Assembly: GCF_036320965.1 (NCBI RefSeq)
Contig: NC_092264.1
Span: forward strand, 14,773,275-14,837,274
DNA: 64,000 nt
From: Panulirus ornatus
Lineage: Eukaryota; Arthropoda; Malacostraca; Decapoda; Palinuridae
Direction of reading: 5' to 3'
The notes under the pieces were generated by a model. The model was not told the origin of the DNA, made no database searches, and saw nothing but the letters and a program-made list of their open reading frames with translations. Position 1 is the first letter of the stretch. Each line of letters opens with the position of its first letter. Of the stretch, positions 21,186 to 32,988 are shown piece after piece. Position numbers and translations under genes: made by a program.

Positions 21186-21430
21186 TATATAGGGGAGAAA
21201 GAATACTTCCCACGTATTCCCCGAGTGTCGTAGAAGGCGACTAAAAGGGAAGGGAGCGGGGGGCTGGAAATCCTCCCCTCTCTTTTTTTTTTTTTTTTTT
21301 TTTCTTTTTTTTCCAAAAGAAGGAACAGAGAAGGGGGCCAGGTGAGGATATTCCCTCAAAGGCCCAGTCCTCTGTTCTTAACGCTACCTCGCTATCGCGG
21401 GAAATGGCGAATAGTATGAAAAAAAAAAAA
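21186..21430 (+). mobile_element. Near full-length SINE-like element
   Basis: Starts ATAGGGGAGAAAGAATACTT, has GTCGTAGAAGGCGAC, a T run, CCAAAAGAAGGAACAGAG and the 3' hairpin CTCGC-TATC-GCGGG, then AAATGGCGAATAGTATG and an A run. About 240 bp including tail. Confidence 0.85.
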
Positions 21431-21886
21431 TATATATATATCATCTTGACGTCTCACAACGCTTCGCCCCACGACCTACATAACTCCGTCTACCTCCCTC
21501 CCAACTTCTCCCCTCCCACACCCCTCACCCACCCTCACCCCAGACGTGCAGGAGGACCTGGTGACGCACACCACACCATCTTGAGGAGGGACATCATACA
21601 CAAGTCCCTTGAACCTTAGTCTCTTACGTTGTCCTCCAACACCTCCAAAGTATCTGTTGCTTCTCTTGTTCCACATCATCCAAATCCGAACTGATCTTCA
21701 TCACTCTCTTCGTTACTGTGTCCTTATATAATACTCCCTCCGTTAGTCTCCTTAAGCAATAATTTCCACGTATGACCCATGAAGTTAAATCGAAATTTTG
21801 AGCATCTGGCGGCTGGCTCCTGGTTATTCTCTGATCGTGGGAATCATGACTGTTCTTAAAAAAAAATCACTGAACCACTCGACTCT

Positions 21887-21889
<3 letters not shown>
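21431..21889. other. Unique spacer without a recognisable gene
   Basis: C-rich plus strand at first, then mixed. Nothing recognised. Confidence 0.5.

Positions 21890-21967
<78 letters not shown>
21890..21967. repeat. (AT)n microsatellite
   Basis: About 38 AT units. Confidence 0.95.
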
Positions 21968-21971
<4 letters not shown>

Positions 21972-22334
21972 ACACAAAACCTTCTCAACATCCCTTCAGT
22001 TTCTCATAAATTTTTGAAGAACTCAACTAGTGTGTCAGCAGATGGAGTTGCTTTCCACAATTGTCAGTACTATAATAATCTCTTGAATTTCCCTCCCCAG
22101 TATGAGTGACCCTAGATATTCCACATCCACTTCTTCCCTTCCCCAGTATGAGCGGCCTCAGATATTCCACATGCACTTCGTCTTCACCTTCTACAGGAAC
22201 ATCTGCTACGTTCCCCACCCAGCCATAAAACTCTTTATACATTTTCAACACATCTTTTCCACATATCCACTGCTTTATTTATTTCAATATTTTTCCTCGG
22301 GTTTTATTCTGTCAAAACATTGTGATGGCCTTAC
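21968..22334. other. Spacer with a short duplicated segment
   Basis: A ~36-bp segment with CCCCAGTATGAG and ATATTCCACATGCAC occurs twice at 22099-22180. No supported gene. Confidence 0.5.
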
Positions 22335-22732
22335 ACGTTCACATCTACTCTATAGCTGTCATGTATAGATCACCTAGACCAGAACCATCTATCCACAGAC
22401 CATTCCGTGGCCCCCTATCCACAGACCCTTCCGTGGTTTCCTGCGACCGCTTCATATACCTTGGTTGAGTCGTCCCCCGTATATCACATCGCTCCAATTT
22501 GCTCTATCCCTCGCGGACCCATGCCATCATGCATGTTCGGGCCCAAGGCCTTCAGAGCATATTTCACTCCATCATTACACCTTTTCCTTCGCGTCTTCGT
22601 TTTCCTAGCTCCCTCCACATCCGACATGTGTACTCTTTAAGACATTCTCTCCTTACTCATCCTCTCCAAATAACCATACTATCCTCAGCACACCCTCCTC
22701 GGCTCTGTCGTACATACTGCTTCTACTTCCAC

Positions 22733-22822
<90 letters not shown>

Positions 22823-22930
22823 TATCATGGCATGTTCGATCAATCCTCCTCACACGCCACATTCTGTCCACAAGCATTTAATTTCCAACACATTCGTCCC
22901 ATTTATCTCTTACATTAATTTTCGTCCAAA
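22335..22930 (-). pseudogene. Worn LINE reverse-transcriptase C-terminus and 3' UTR, split by (TC)n
   Basis: The plus strand keeps the order of the LINE read backwards: GCATGTTCGGGCCC, TCACTCCATCATTACACC, a CCTCGCTCTCTC-like stretch, CCACATTCTGTCCACAAGC. On the minus strand a decayed peptide resembles LEMRCLRTMCGVR of the intact LINE C-terminus. A (TC)n tract at 22732-22818 lies inside it. Several stops and frame changes; much more diverged than the 39- and 59-kb copies. Confidence 0.6.
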
Positions 22931-22954
22931 ACACCTACACATACGGGACATAAG

Positions 22955-22955
<1 letters not shown>

Positions 22956-23003
<48 letters not shown>
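22956..23003. repeat. (GT)n microsatellite
   Basis: About 23 GT units. Confidence 0.95.
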
Positions 23004-23004
<1 letters not shown>

Positions 23005-23269
23005 CAGCGCCAATACAGAGTGATTCCATAGCAATATAACACACACACACACGGGTATAGTGATAATCTCTCCAACCCGTCGCCACTCCCCCCGTATCGA
23101 TGATGCGATTATTGCCTGCCATTAAGAGTGACGACAAGGGGGTAATTATAGCCACACACCTGGTCAAACCCGCCACTTTTGGTAACTAAACTCTTGGTTA
23201 TACCAGTTCCCTTATCATTTTCTCTGTATAGACTGCCTATATACAGTGCATACAACCCGTATACACTGT

Positions 23270-23490
23270 ATACACATACAAGAGTATACTTGTATGTGTA
23301 TACCCCGTATGTCCTTGTCTTTAAGAGTATACTTTTATGTGTATACTCCGTATGTCCTGGTCTTTAAGAGTATACTTGTATGTGTATACTCCGTATGTCC
23401 TGGTCTTTAAGAGTATACTTGTGTGTGTATACCTCGGATGTCCTCATCTTCAAGAGTATACTTGTGTGTGTGTATACCCATTATATCCAG
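23270..23490. repeat. ~43-bp repeat, five copies
   Basis: Units share AAGAGTATACTTGTATGTG and TATACTCCGTATGTCC. The first and last copies are diverged. Confidence 0.9.
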
Positions 23491-23619
23491 GCGTATGTGT
23501 ACATACCGTTATGTATCTTCGCCATCATGGATGATATGCTCGTACACAAGCGACGTCAAAACACCCATATTGAATGGCGTTATATTCTTGGCCCCGGTGT
23601 AATGGTGAATTACCGGTCA

Positions 23620-24255
23620 TAAACCAGCAATAACCGGTGCTGGGCCAGCAATAACCGGTGCTGGGCCAGCAATAACCGGTGCTGGGCCAGCCATAACCAG
23701 TGTGGGCCAGCAATAACCAGTGTGGGCCAGCAATAACCAGTGTGGGCCAGCAATAACCAGTGTGGGCCAGCAATAACCAGTGCTGGGCCAGCAATAACCA
23801 GTGCTGGGCCAGCAATATCCAGTGCTGGGCCAGCAATAACCAGTGCTGGGCCAGCCATAACCAGTGCTGGGCCAGCAATAACCAGTGCTGGGCCAGCAAT
23901 AACCAGTGCTGGGCCAGCAATAACCAGTGCTGGGCCAGCCATAACCAGTGCTGGGCCAGCAATAACCAGTGCTGGGCCAGCAATATCCAGTGCTGGGCCA
24001 GCAATAACCAGTGCTGGGCCAGCCATAACCAGTGCTGGGCCAGCAATAACCAGTGCTGGGCCAGCAATATCCAGTGCTGGGCCAGCAATAACCAATGCTG
24101 GGCCAGCCATAACCAGTGCTGGGCCAGCAATAACCAGTGCTGGGCCAGCAATATCCAGTGCTGGGCCAGCAATAACCAGTGCTGGGCCAGCCATAACCAG
24201 TGCTGGGCCAGCCATAACCAGTGCTGGGCCAGCAATAACCAGTGCTGGGCAGTAA
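23620..24255. repeat. 21-bp minisatellite with an 84-bp higher-order unit
   Basis: About 30 copies of GGGCCAGCAATAACCAGTGCT. Variants CCATAACC and CAATATCC alternate with the base form. From about 23940 a four-monomer order (base, CAATATCC, base, CCATAACC) repeats about three times. Early units lack CT in GTGTGGGCC. The 21-bp period leaves five frames open; the peptides up to 236 residues are not genes. Confidence 0.95.
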
Positions 24256-24350
24256 AGCTTTGAGCAAACGACCGAATTAGCCACCATGAATATTATAGCA
24301 CTATTTGCCCACCGCTCGTGACCTGTTAATTATTAAGACTGTCTTACAGG

Positions 24351-24352
<2 letters not shown>

Positions 24353-24394
<42 letters not shown>

Positions 24395-24451
24395 GGAGTA
24401 ACAGGAGATGCGGTACAGGGGTAATGTGACCACACAAGCCTTCTTACAGGG

Positions 24452-24517
<66 letters not shown>
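24353..24517. repeat. Two (CT)n tracts with a shared CTTACAGGGA flank
   Basis: (CT)n at 24353-24392 and 24456-24517 are each preceded by TCTTACAGGGA. The microsatellite and its flank were duplicated. Confidence 0.9.
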
Positions 24518-24631
24518 AGCAAGAGGCAGCGTCGAGGAGAGGTAACAGAATGGTTTTTTAAAAAAAAAATAATCGTAGGGATTCAACACAAAAAGTCGAT
24601 AGTGAAAATGCATTTACGGTCGCACTAGCGA

Positions 24632-25192
24632 AAGAGAGAGAAAATAAATTTTGGACGAACAACATTATCACCGAGTTAATTTTGGACGAACCACATTATC
24701 ACAGAGTTAATTTTGGACGAACAACATTATCACCGAGTTAATTTTGGACGAACCACATTATCACCGAGTTAATTTTGGACGAACAACATTATCACCGAGT
24801 TAATTTTGGACGAACAACATTATCACCGAGTTAATTTTGGACGAAGAACATTATCACCGAGTTAATTTTGGACGAACCACATTATCACCGAGTTAATTTT
24901 GGACGAACCACATTATCACCGAGTTAATTTTGGACGAACAACATTATCACCGAGTTAATTTTGGACGAACCACATTATCACCGAGTTAATTTTGGACGAA
25001 CAACATTATCACCGAGCTAATTTTGGACGAACCACATTATCACCGAGCTAATTTTGGACGAACCACATTATCACCGAGTTAATTTTGGACGAACCACATT
25101 ATCACCGAGTTAATTTTGGACGAACAACATTATCACCGAGCTAATTTTGGACGAACCACATTATCACCGAGCTAATTTTGGACGAACCACAT
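24632..25192. repeat. 31-bp minisatellite, TTAATTTTGGACGAACCAC core
   Basis: About 18 copies. ACGAACAAC and ACGAACCAC alternate; GAGCTAATT replaces GAGTTAATT in units after about 25000. Confidence 0.95.
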
Positions 25193-25457
25193 TACTGACG
25201 CATATGGACTAAAACTCCCACAATATGTTCTTTGGCTCGACACAGATGATATGGTCAACATTAGGCTTGATCATCAGCTCTCCCTCTGCAGCGATCATCA
25301 CCCTGGCCGTGTGGTGTGGTGACGTGCTGACACAATGGTATCCCGCCCCCGTGTCTCGCCCTGCTGGTTGGGGGCAAGACTATATCACCCAACCGCATCA
25401 CGGGCAATAGTCAGGGGTGAAGTTATGAGGCGCTGGAGCTCAAAGTTTATCCTCAAC
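25193..25457. other. Unique spacer without a recognisable gene
   Basis: A 61-codon open frame at 25225-25410 has no recognisable domain. Confidence 0.5.
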
Positions 25458-25625
25458 AAATGTCCTCATGAGGACAAGTGAGAGGGGACTCATGTCTTCA
25501 TGAGGACAAGTGAGAGGGGATTCATGTCTTCATGAGGACAAGTGAGAGGGGATTTATGTCTTCATGAGGACAAGTGAGAGGGGACTCATGTCTTCATGAG
25601 GACAAGTGAAAGGAGATTCATGTCT
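25458..25625. repeat. ~33-bp repeat, five copies
   Basis: CATGTCTTCATGAGGACAAG then TGAGAGGGGA. Contains the 8-bp palindrome CTTCATGAGG-type core TCATGA. Confidence 0.9.
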
Positions 25626-27044
25626 TTGGTGATGGGAAGCACGGCATACTCATGTTAACTCTCCCTCCTAACTTTCCTATAAAGATTTCCCTCAGGCATT
25701 TTATTCCTGCAAGGTATTTTTTTTTTATCTGTTTTCCGTCTGGTGCGTCGCCGTAGGGAGCGGAGGGTTGGGAGAGAATACCTTTGCCTCGCTACCCTTT
25801 TCTTCTACTGCTTTGAAGGGAACAGATTCTTTTCTTTTTTTCTTTAAGCAGTGTTAAGGCCAGAGCACCTAGTTTGGACCTTGGGTCTGTGCGTTGGTCT
25901 GTGTATCTGTGTTAACTCACACACTCTCTCGCCCCCCCACCTACCCCGTGACCTTCCACTGTGACCCCCAAGACAGTGTGATCAATACTAAACCTATTTG
26001 GGTGAAGCCACTTTCTCGCTGCCTGATGTGGTGATAAGCCTTCATTTACCCGAGCGTCAAGACATACAGCGTTAAGTGATGCATTTGTCAGTGCCAGCGT
26101 TTGGAAAAGAACTGCCTGGGCCCAAATTTTACACTCGAGCCTGGCACGAAGCGTTCACCAGCACGTGCCTCTACGTATTCCGAGAATATGATAACAGTCA
26201 CCTTAATGATTGTGATGACCTCCGGGGATTTAGCGTGCCTCAGGCGTCCTAATCACACCCCGTCAGGAGGAGGAGCTCAGCTCTGTCCCACTGCATACAC
26301 GAAAGACGTCAGACATGAATTCAGTGGCTTGACGAAGCCACAGTGTCTCTAGCGAGTATTAAGGGAGTGGCCTTGCATCGACAGACAGACTGCCAGCCAC
26401 CTGACAGGGAGGCAGCAGGGGTCGAATGCCAAGGGAACCTTCTTTTAGAAATGGGCGAAGATGTCGGGCGGGAGACCCCTCAGCAGGGCTGGGCGCTGGA
26501 ACCACGACTCTTTCTGACTTGTTTGGCGACTGGTCCGCCGCCACACGAGGGTGGAACCATACCTGAAGGGGTTTGCAGATGAGGCTCGTATAATGTGAGA
26601 AACGTGACATAATGAGGACTGCTAGATACATAATACTGCAGGAGACCTAGACAACGCAGGAGAGGGTAGGGAGGACATACTACCTCAGTAACTGAGGCGT
26701 GGACACCTGGACACTAGGGGGGTAGTGAGGCCTGAACTTTAAACCCGGATACGGCAAAGTTATGGAGGTGTGGGATGAGGCCAGGCAGTCTGGACTGGAC
26801 GACATAATGTACCAGGAGTCGCACTGTGGTACGTCCTACACGCCACACGATCATCATGTGAGCTGGATGGAGGGGAGGAGACCAAGTGTATCCACGTCAG
26901 AATCGCCTTCCAGTACATGGACACCCCGGGCAGCGAGCGAGGTGTCCTGGAAGATATACGCCCACGACCTACAGTAACCCGGAGGTGGTAGAAGCCGCGA
27001 CAAGTCTGGTCCTTCAACTGGAAACTCACAGGGAATTACCAGAC
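25626..27044. other. Longest largely unique stretch on the left half, no gene recognised
   Basis: 1.4 kb of mixed sequence. Frames at 26101-26352 and 26343-26582 are open for about 80 codons but show no domain, splice-like borders or family I know. At 26673-26731 sits a single diverged monomer of the 56-bp array found at 27650-28145. Confidence 0.5.
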
Positions 27045-27240
27045 ACTTCGTCTGCGTCCAGAGGAACGGAACGAGAACACCACCAGACACCAGACACTTG
27101 GTCTGCGTCCAGAGGAATGGAACGAGAACACCACCAGACACCAGACACTTGGTCTGCGTCCAGAGGAATGGAACGAGAACACCACCAGACACCAGACACT
27201 TGGTCTGGGTCCAGAGGAACGGAACGAGATCACCAGAACT
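27045..27240. repeat. 51-bp repeat, four copies
   Basis: Units share CCAGACACTTGGTCTG, CGTCCAGAGGAA and GGAACGAGAACACC. 51 bp is 17 codons, so frames stay open. Confidence 0.92.
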
Positions 27241-27299
27241 GAATGTACTATGAAGAGACGAGGGAGCTTGTAAATGCCACACATTCTGAGAAAAGAAAA

Positions 27300-27515
27300 T
27301 GAAACTTGGTTATTATATATGTGACTTGGTTACTACATATGTGACTTGGTTACTACATATGTGACTTGGTTACTACATATGTTACATGATTACTACATAT
27401 GTGACATGATTACTACACATGTAACTTGATTACTACATATGTGACTTGATTACTACATGTGTGACTTGATTACAACACATGTGACTTGGTTACTACACAT
27501 GTGACTTGACTACTA
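27300..27515. repeat. 20-bp minisatellite, GTGACTTGGTTACTACATAT
   Basis: Eleven copies with GACATGATT, GACTTGATT and ACACATG variants toward the right end. Confidence 0.93.
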
Positions 27516-27519
27516 CCTG

Positions 27520-27592
27520 ACTTGATTCCCTCTGTTCTTAACGCTACCTCGCTAGCGCGGGAAATGGCGAATATGCATAAAAAAGAAGAATA
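27520..27592 (+). mobile_element. 3'-end fragment of the SINE-like element
   Basis: CCTCTGTTCTTAACGCTACC, the hairpin CTCGC-TAGC-GCGGG, AAATGGCGAATATG, then an A-rich tail. Only about 70 bp of the 3' end are present, so this copy is 5'-truncated like a LINE-copied insert. Confidence 0.8.
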
Positions 27593-27649
27593 TGTAAGTA
27601 GCCACGATGAAGGTGAATTGGAACACTGGACTGGAGGCTGGAGCACTAG

Positions 27650-28145
27650 AGGCCATGCCACCTCAGCAACAGAGGCGTGGACACGTGGGACACTGGGGGG
27701 TAGTGAGGCCATACTACCTCAGCAACAGAGGCGTGGACACGTGGGACACTGGGGGGTAGTGAGGCCATACTACCTCAGCAACAGAGGCGTGGACACGTGG
27801 GACACTGGGGGGTAGTGAGGCCATACTACCTCAGCAACAGAGGCGTGGACACGTGGGACACTGGGGGGGTAGTGAGGGCATGCCACCTCAGCAACAGAGG
27901 CGTGGACATGTGGGACACTGGAGGGTAGTGAGGCCATACTACCTCAGCAACAGAGGCGTGGACACGTGGGACACTGGGGGGGTAGTGAGGCCATACTACC
28001 TCAGCAACAGAGGCGTGGACACGTGGGACACTGGGGGGGTAGTGAGGCCATACTACCTCAGCAAGAGGCGTGGACACGCGGGACACTGGGGGGTAGTGAG
28101 GCCATACTACCTCAGCAACAGAGGCATGGACACGCGGGACATATC
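27650..28145. repeat. ~56-bp minisatellite, nine copies
   Basis: Units share CATACTACCTCAGCAACAG, AGGCGTGGACACGTGGGAC and ACTGGGGGGTAGTGAGG. Differences are mostly G-run length (GGGGGG to GGGGGGG), one ATGCCACC variant occurring twice, and one unit lacking CA. Each unit carries ACACGTGG, another CACGTG E-box, except units with ACACGCGG or ACATGTGG. Confidence 0.93.
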
Positions 28146-28238
28146 GAACGTAGAGGAAGTAAAGGCGAGGAGTGGCCGTGGCTAACAGGGAACCCCCAAG
28201 CAATATCAAGATCCTTCTCTGAGATATTCACATGAACG

Positions 28239-28243
28239 ATATC

Positions 28244-28283
<40 letters not shown>

Positions 28284-28284
28284 A
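28239..28284. repeat. (CA)n microsatellite
   Basis: About 22 CA units. Confidence 0.95.
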
Positions 28285-28654
28285 TACACACAAACATGAC
28301 CTCTAACAGCCTAATCCAGTCTCTTAACGACCCCTCTCCTCCTCCCCTCGGACCGTACAAATAACCATCGCATCACCATTTACTTCATCCTCCGTCATAA
28401 CGACTCCAGTTGGGGGCAATTTTATCATTATCATGTTTTTGGAGGAAGAGGAAGGACCCAGAAAGCTGTCCCGTGTTTAACGGTGACGAGGTGTCGCGCA
28501 TATATGCAGATCACGAGAGACTATACATTTGCATAACTGTCTGTCCTCTGCTCCAGCGGGTTCACTGGATACGTAAGGTTGAGACGCACAGCGCATTTCG
28601 TTGTACCTTGACACACAGAGAGAAGGTGTATGACGTCGTCACAGCTCTATACGC
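28285..28654. other. Unique spacer without a recognisable gene
   Basis: About 370 bp. A 90-codon open frame spans 28410-28682 but continues into the SINE-like copy and shows no domain. Confidence 0.5.
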
Positions 28655-28694
28655 ATCTGTACGTATTCCCTGCGTGTCATAGAAGGGGAGGAAG

Positions 28695-28733
<39 letters not shown>

Positions 28734-28885
28734 CTGGAAATCCTCCCCTCCCGTTTTTCATTTTCCAAAAGATGGAACAGAGTAGGGGGCCAAGTGAGGA
28801 TTCCCCTCTAAGGCTCAGTCCGCTGTTCTTAACGCTACCTCGCTAACGCGGGAAATGAATAGTATGAAAAAAAAAAAAAAAAAAA
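28655..28885 (+). mobile_element. SINE-like element with a 35-bp G run
   Basis: Contains CGTATTCCCTGCGTGTCATA, a deletion of part of the head, a G run at 28698-28733, CCAAAAGATGGAACAGAG and the 3' hairpin CTCGC-TAAC-GCGGG, then an A run and (TA)n. The homologous site in other copies is about AGCGGGGGGCTGG, so the G run is a private expansion or a sequencing artefact. Confidence 0.75.
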
Positions 28886-28972
28886 ATATATATATTATAT
28901 ATATATTATATATTAAAAAATATATATATATTATAAAAAATATATATATTATTATATATATATTATCATACT
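28886..28972. repeat. Interrupted (TA)n tract
   Basis: TATATATTATAT and AAAAAATATATAT words between a SINE-like tail and a LINE tail pointing at each other. Confidence 0.85.
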
Positions 28973-29165
28973 TTGTCGGTTTCCCGCGTTAGCGAGGTAG
29001 CGCAAGGAAACAGACGAAAGAATGGCCCAACCCACCCACATACACATGTACATACATAAACGCCCACATACGCACAAATACACACCTATACATTTCAAAG
29101 CATATATCCATATACATACACAGACATATACATGTATACACATGTATATATGTGACTATATATAT
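28973..29165 (-). mobile_element. LINE 3' UTR fragment
   Basis: Minus-strand 3' end of the LINE: on the plus strand TACTTTGTCGGTTTCCCGCG, GAGGTAGCGCAAGGAAACAG, ACGAAAGAATGGCCCAACCC, then CACATACACATGTACATAC words. Compare 40.05-40.19 kb. Coding sequence is absent. Confidence 0.8.
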
Positions 29166-29244
29166 GTGACTTGCATGATGGAGGCTGGTGTATCCAGTCC
29201 TGATTGGCTGTGGGTGGACACATCCTCGCTAGTCCACACACGCG

Positions 29245-29287
<43 letters not shown>

Positions 29288-29526
29288 GTTCTCTAATATA
29301 CTACACATACATGCTTACCTTTCCTGTGTGTACACAAACAAACCATTCAAGACACACACGTACGCACAGACCGCCATGTACGTACATATATCACCGCATG
29401 CGGGGATGTTCACAGCCCCATATTACCTGTCTCTGTTATAATACCTCTTAAGTGTTTACTGCAGTTAATGAACCACTGTGTATGGATAACACATACATAC
29501 ACACATACATGCACCTGGCTTGGTCT

Positions 29527-29593
<67 letters not shown>

Positions 29594-29716
29594 AAACACT
29601 TCTATACACAAATATATACAGATACGGAAATGACCACAAAATATAGTGTATTCAGTCATACAATCATACACAGCCACATACATAATCATACACTTCTCCA
29701 TACCCATAACAACTCA

Positions 29717-29787
<71 letters not shown>

Positions 29788-30515
29788 TTCCATACACACT
29801 CTGCCTTAGAGACAACCACATACACATCCATACATACTCGTATATAATGATCACTCTGGCCTTAATCATACTCGCATACCCAGCCATACTCCTATACTCA
29901 GACGCATACCCAGCCATACTCCTATACTCAGACATACACCCATATATCCCACCCTACGCAAGCAGTCAAACCCCTACACCCCTAATACCTAGCCATACAC
30001 CCGCGGGATCATGCATACACCATACGGGGCCATGCAGTCATAAACCACGACAATTATCATGCACTCGCTCATGCCCGGCTGCCACCACAAGAGCGACACA
30101 CCAACCATTGCACTCGGGTGTGTACAGAGGCACAACAAACACTCATGCAAACAAAGCCAGTCGTCCAGCTTATAGAAGGTAAACAAGGAGGATCGGCTCC
30201 CCACACCTGTACTACCAGGACCAGGTTAAACCTACAAGGACGAAAACTGTGGATCTCCCTCAGCCACATGTGGTGGGGGAAGGAGACGTAATGCAAAAGT
30301 AAACAAGTTACAGGGATACAGCGCCACCGTGTTATCTGGTTGTCAGTTCAGACATTGCCGGCATGGTGCAGCCAGCTGTTGTGTAGGTGGCGGGGAAGAT
30401 CTGGCACATCCAGGCCCTCTCATACGTAAGAATCAAAGCTGATTTTTTTGTTGTCGTTGTTAACTGAGACGGTACGAGCGACAGAGGCCATGATCATGGC
30501 CATCCTATTCACGCT

Positions 30516-30518
<3 letters not shown>
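29166..30518. other. Microsatellite-rich spacer without a gene
   Basis: Holds (CA)n at 29252-29282, (TG)n at 29527-29591, (AT)n at 29719-29787 and a CATACACA-rich stretch throughout, with a 30-bp tandem duplication (CCCAGCCATACTCCTATACT) at 29879-29935. Frames here are compositional. Confidence 0.6.

Positions 30519-30566
<48 letters not shown>
30519..30566. repeat. (CA)n microsatellite
   Basis: About 23 CA units. Confidence 0.95.
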
Positions 30567-30569
<3 letters not shown>

Positions 30570-30587
30570 TTTTATTTTTATTTATTT

Positions 30588-30829
30588 GCTTTGTCGCTGT
30601 CTCCCGCGTTAGCGAGTTAGCGCAAGGAAACAGACGAAAGAAATGGCCCAATCCACCCCCCTACACATGTATATACATACACGTCTACACACGCAAATAT
30701 ACATACCTATACATCTCAATGTACACATATATATACACACACAGACATATACATATATACACATGTACATAATTCATACTGTCTGCCTTTATTTATTCCC
30801 ATATATATATATACATATCATGTATATCC
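30588..30829 (-). mobile_element. LINE 3' UTR fragment
   Basis: Plus-strand GCTTTGTCGCTGTCTCCCGC, GCGCAAGGAAACAGACGAAA and GAAATGGCCCAATCC, followed by CATGTATATACATACACG. Same 3' end as the 40-kb and 59-kb LINEs; coding part missing. It abuts the tRNA-derived SINE to its right. Confidence 0.8.
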
Positions 30830-31000
30830 TAGCCTAAACCAGGTACCCATCTCATGGATTAAATCCCAGGAGAAAGGGATGAACAGCTGGGTTGACTGTG
30901 GGCCCCACTACCGCAACCAGGCTTCGAACCGATCCTCTCGACCTTGGACAATCCGGTGGACGCCCTCACGTCCTGGGGACGGCGACAGCCACACCACGTA
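30830..31000 (-). mobile_element. tRNA-derived SINE, reverse strand
   Basis: The minus strand carries GGTTCGAAGCC (30920-30930), a good pol III B box, and about 55 bp upstream a weak A-box-like GTGGTGTGGCTG. Downstream it has CAGTCAACCCAGCTGTTCAT and GGGTACCTGGTTTAGGCTAG. The same body and end are in the copy at 45276-45447, which defines the family from this window alone. Confidence 0.75.
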
Positions 31001-31084
31001 GGTCCAGGACCTGATCAGGAGGTAGTCCCACAAGGTGAACCCCTCAGGTGTTAAGCATCATGGAGGTCGTGGCTCTGCAGAGAT

Positions 31085-31430
31085 GATCAAACCCCGGGGG
31101 AGACTGGCTCCCCCTGAGGGAGGGGTGATCAAGGCACGGAGCAGGCTAGCTCCCCCTGAGGGTGGGGGATGATCAATCCCCGGGGCAGGCTGGTTCCCCC
31201 TGAGGGTGGGGCATGATCAAGCCCCGGGGCAGGCTGGCTCCCCCTGAGGGTGGGGTGATCAAGGCACGGAGCAGGCTAGCTCCCCCTGAGGATCGGGGGT
31301 GATCAAGGCACGGAGCAGGCTGGCTACCCTGAGGGTGGGGGATGATCAAGCCCCGGGGCAGGCTGGCTCCCCCTGAGGGTGGGGCATGATCAAGCCCCGG
31401 GGCAGGCTGGCTCCCCCTGGGGGTAGGAGC
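31085..31430. repeat. ~38-41 bp minisatellite, eight copies
   Basis: GATCAAGCCCCGGGGCAGGC then TGGCTCCCCCTGAGGG and TGGGG. Two types (CCCCGGGG and GCACGGAG) alternate in blocks. Confidence 0.93.
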
Positions 31431-31464
31431 TGGTGTAAACACCCTTCTGCAGCCGGTGGCAGAA

Positions 31465-31517
<53 letters not shown>

Positions 31518-31583
31518 AGTGTGTCTTTGTTACTTCCTGTGCGTGTGTGTGTGGTTAATAGCTATTGACGATTACTGAGTATG

Positions 31584-31647
<64 letters not shown>

Positions 31648-31798
31648 AGGCACCCCACACTGGCCAGAGAGGTAACAATACCCGCCCCCTGGCTATATCG
31701 GGAAGGGGGAGTGAGTGACGTCGGGGGGCCACTCAAGCCACCACTTCAGTGGTTGTCAAGCTCCCCTCCCTTGGCCTTAGGTTGCCGTCATTCATTCA

Positions 31799-31841
<43 letters not shown>

Positions 31842-31970
31842 ACGCCCCTTGCCTCCATCTCACACCTAACCTAACCCGACAGCATGTTTACCCACAGGGC
31901 TCACTGTACACAGTTCCGCATTTCCCTGCGGTGATCACTACGCGCTAGTGCTGCCAGCATAACCTCATCA
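31431..31970. other. Spacer with (AC)n and (TC)n tracts, no gene
   Basis: (AC)n at 31467-31515 and 31803-31841, (TC)n at 31587-31645. Between them short unique segments only. Confidence 0.7.
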
Positions 31971-31971
31971 T

Positions 31972-32012
<41 letters not shown>

Positions 32013-32034
32013 TGTGTGTGGTGTGTGTGTGTGT

Positions 32035-32082
<48 letters not shown>

Positions 32083-32165
32083 GTGTGTGCGATGTGTGTG
32101 TGTGGTGTGTGTGTGTGTGTGTGTGTGGTGTGTGTGTGTGTGGTGTGTGTGTGTGGTGTGTGTGT

Positions 32166-32203
<38 letters not shown>
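31971..32203. repeat. Long interrupted (TG)n tract
   Basis: About 230 bp of TG with GGTGTG interruptions at irregular spacing and a CGGTGTGCGATG segment near 32080. The largest TG tract of the window. Confidence 0.95.
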
Positions 32204-32204
<1 letters not shown>

Positions 32205-32955
32205 CGTGCGTACGTGAGCGCGTTCCGTGTGGAGAGGAGGTCAGTTCAGGCACCCTCCTCCCGCGTCGTGGTTCAAAAAGGGGGTTGAGGGAGTTCCCTC
32301 CTTCAGCCTCTCACTCTCGTCTTGCTCCTCTCTCTTCTCCGCGAGACGGTCTGCTAACACCCCCCCCCCCCTCCCTGGACTCTTTGAGGAGGAAGAACTC
32401 GGCGTTCAACCTCCCGTGCATCGAATGTCCCGATCGCACGTTCAACGCGTGCCGTCAGAACAGCGTCATGGCGCTAAGGGCGAAGAGCAACCGCTAAGTC
32501 TTGGAGACCCGAACGTTTTAAAAGACACACTTGAAGATACCACTATCATGTCCCAGACTCCCACGGACACTATGGGAGGGGTCTGAGTCGACACGGGGGG
32601 GGGGGGGGCGCCCATGAGTCCCACCGTCTGGTGGGGTCATCATTACGCCAGTCGACACGGGGGCCCCATATGAGTCCCACCGTCTGGTGGGTCATCATTA
32701 CGGAGGGTCTGACTTGCTGTGACGTGACGACACGACACGCAAGCGTGACATGGCGGGTGCCAGGAAGAATGTGACCAGAGGCGGTCACAAATAATGTCAA
32801 GAGTAAAGGTTCAATAAAGTAAAAAGAAATAAATAAAAGTGGTAAATGGCGGGACGACAAGAGCAGTAGTGTCGACCACTGTGGTGGGGTGAAGTGCACC
32901 ACAACAATGAAAACGACACCAGGGTATTATAGTCAAGTTGTTTCATCGAGTCGTC

Positions 32956-32988
<33 letters not shown>

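Noticed and set aside
23525..24287. Frames of 167-236 codons such as AQHWLLL or GPALVIA repeats, resembling a membrane or silk-like protein
   Set aside because: 21-bp array read in five frames; the hydrophobic pattern is a product of the monomer.
28410..28682. 90-codon frame as an exon
   Set aside because: Extends into the SINE-like element head; no splice sites or domain.
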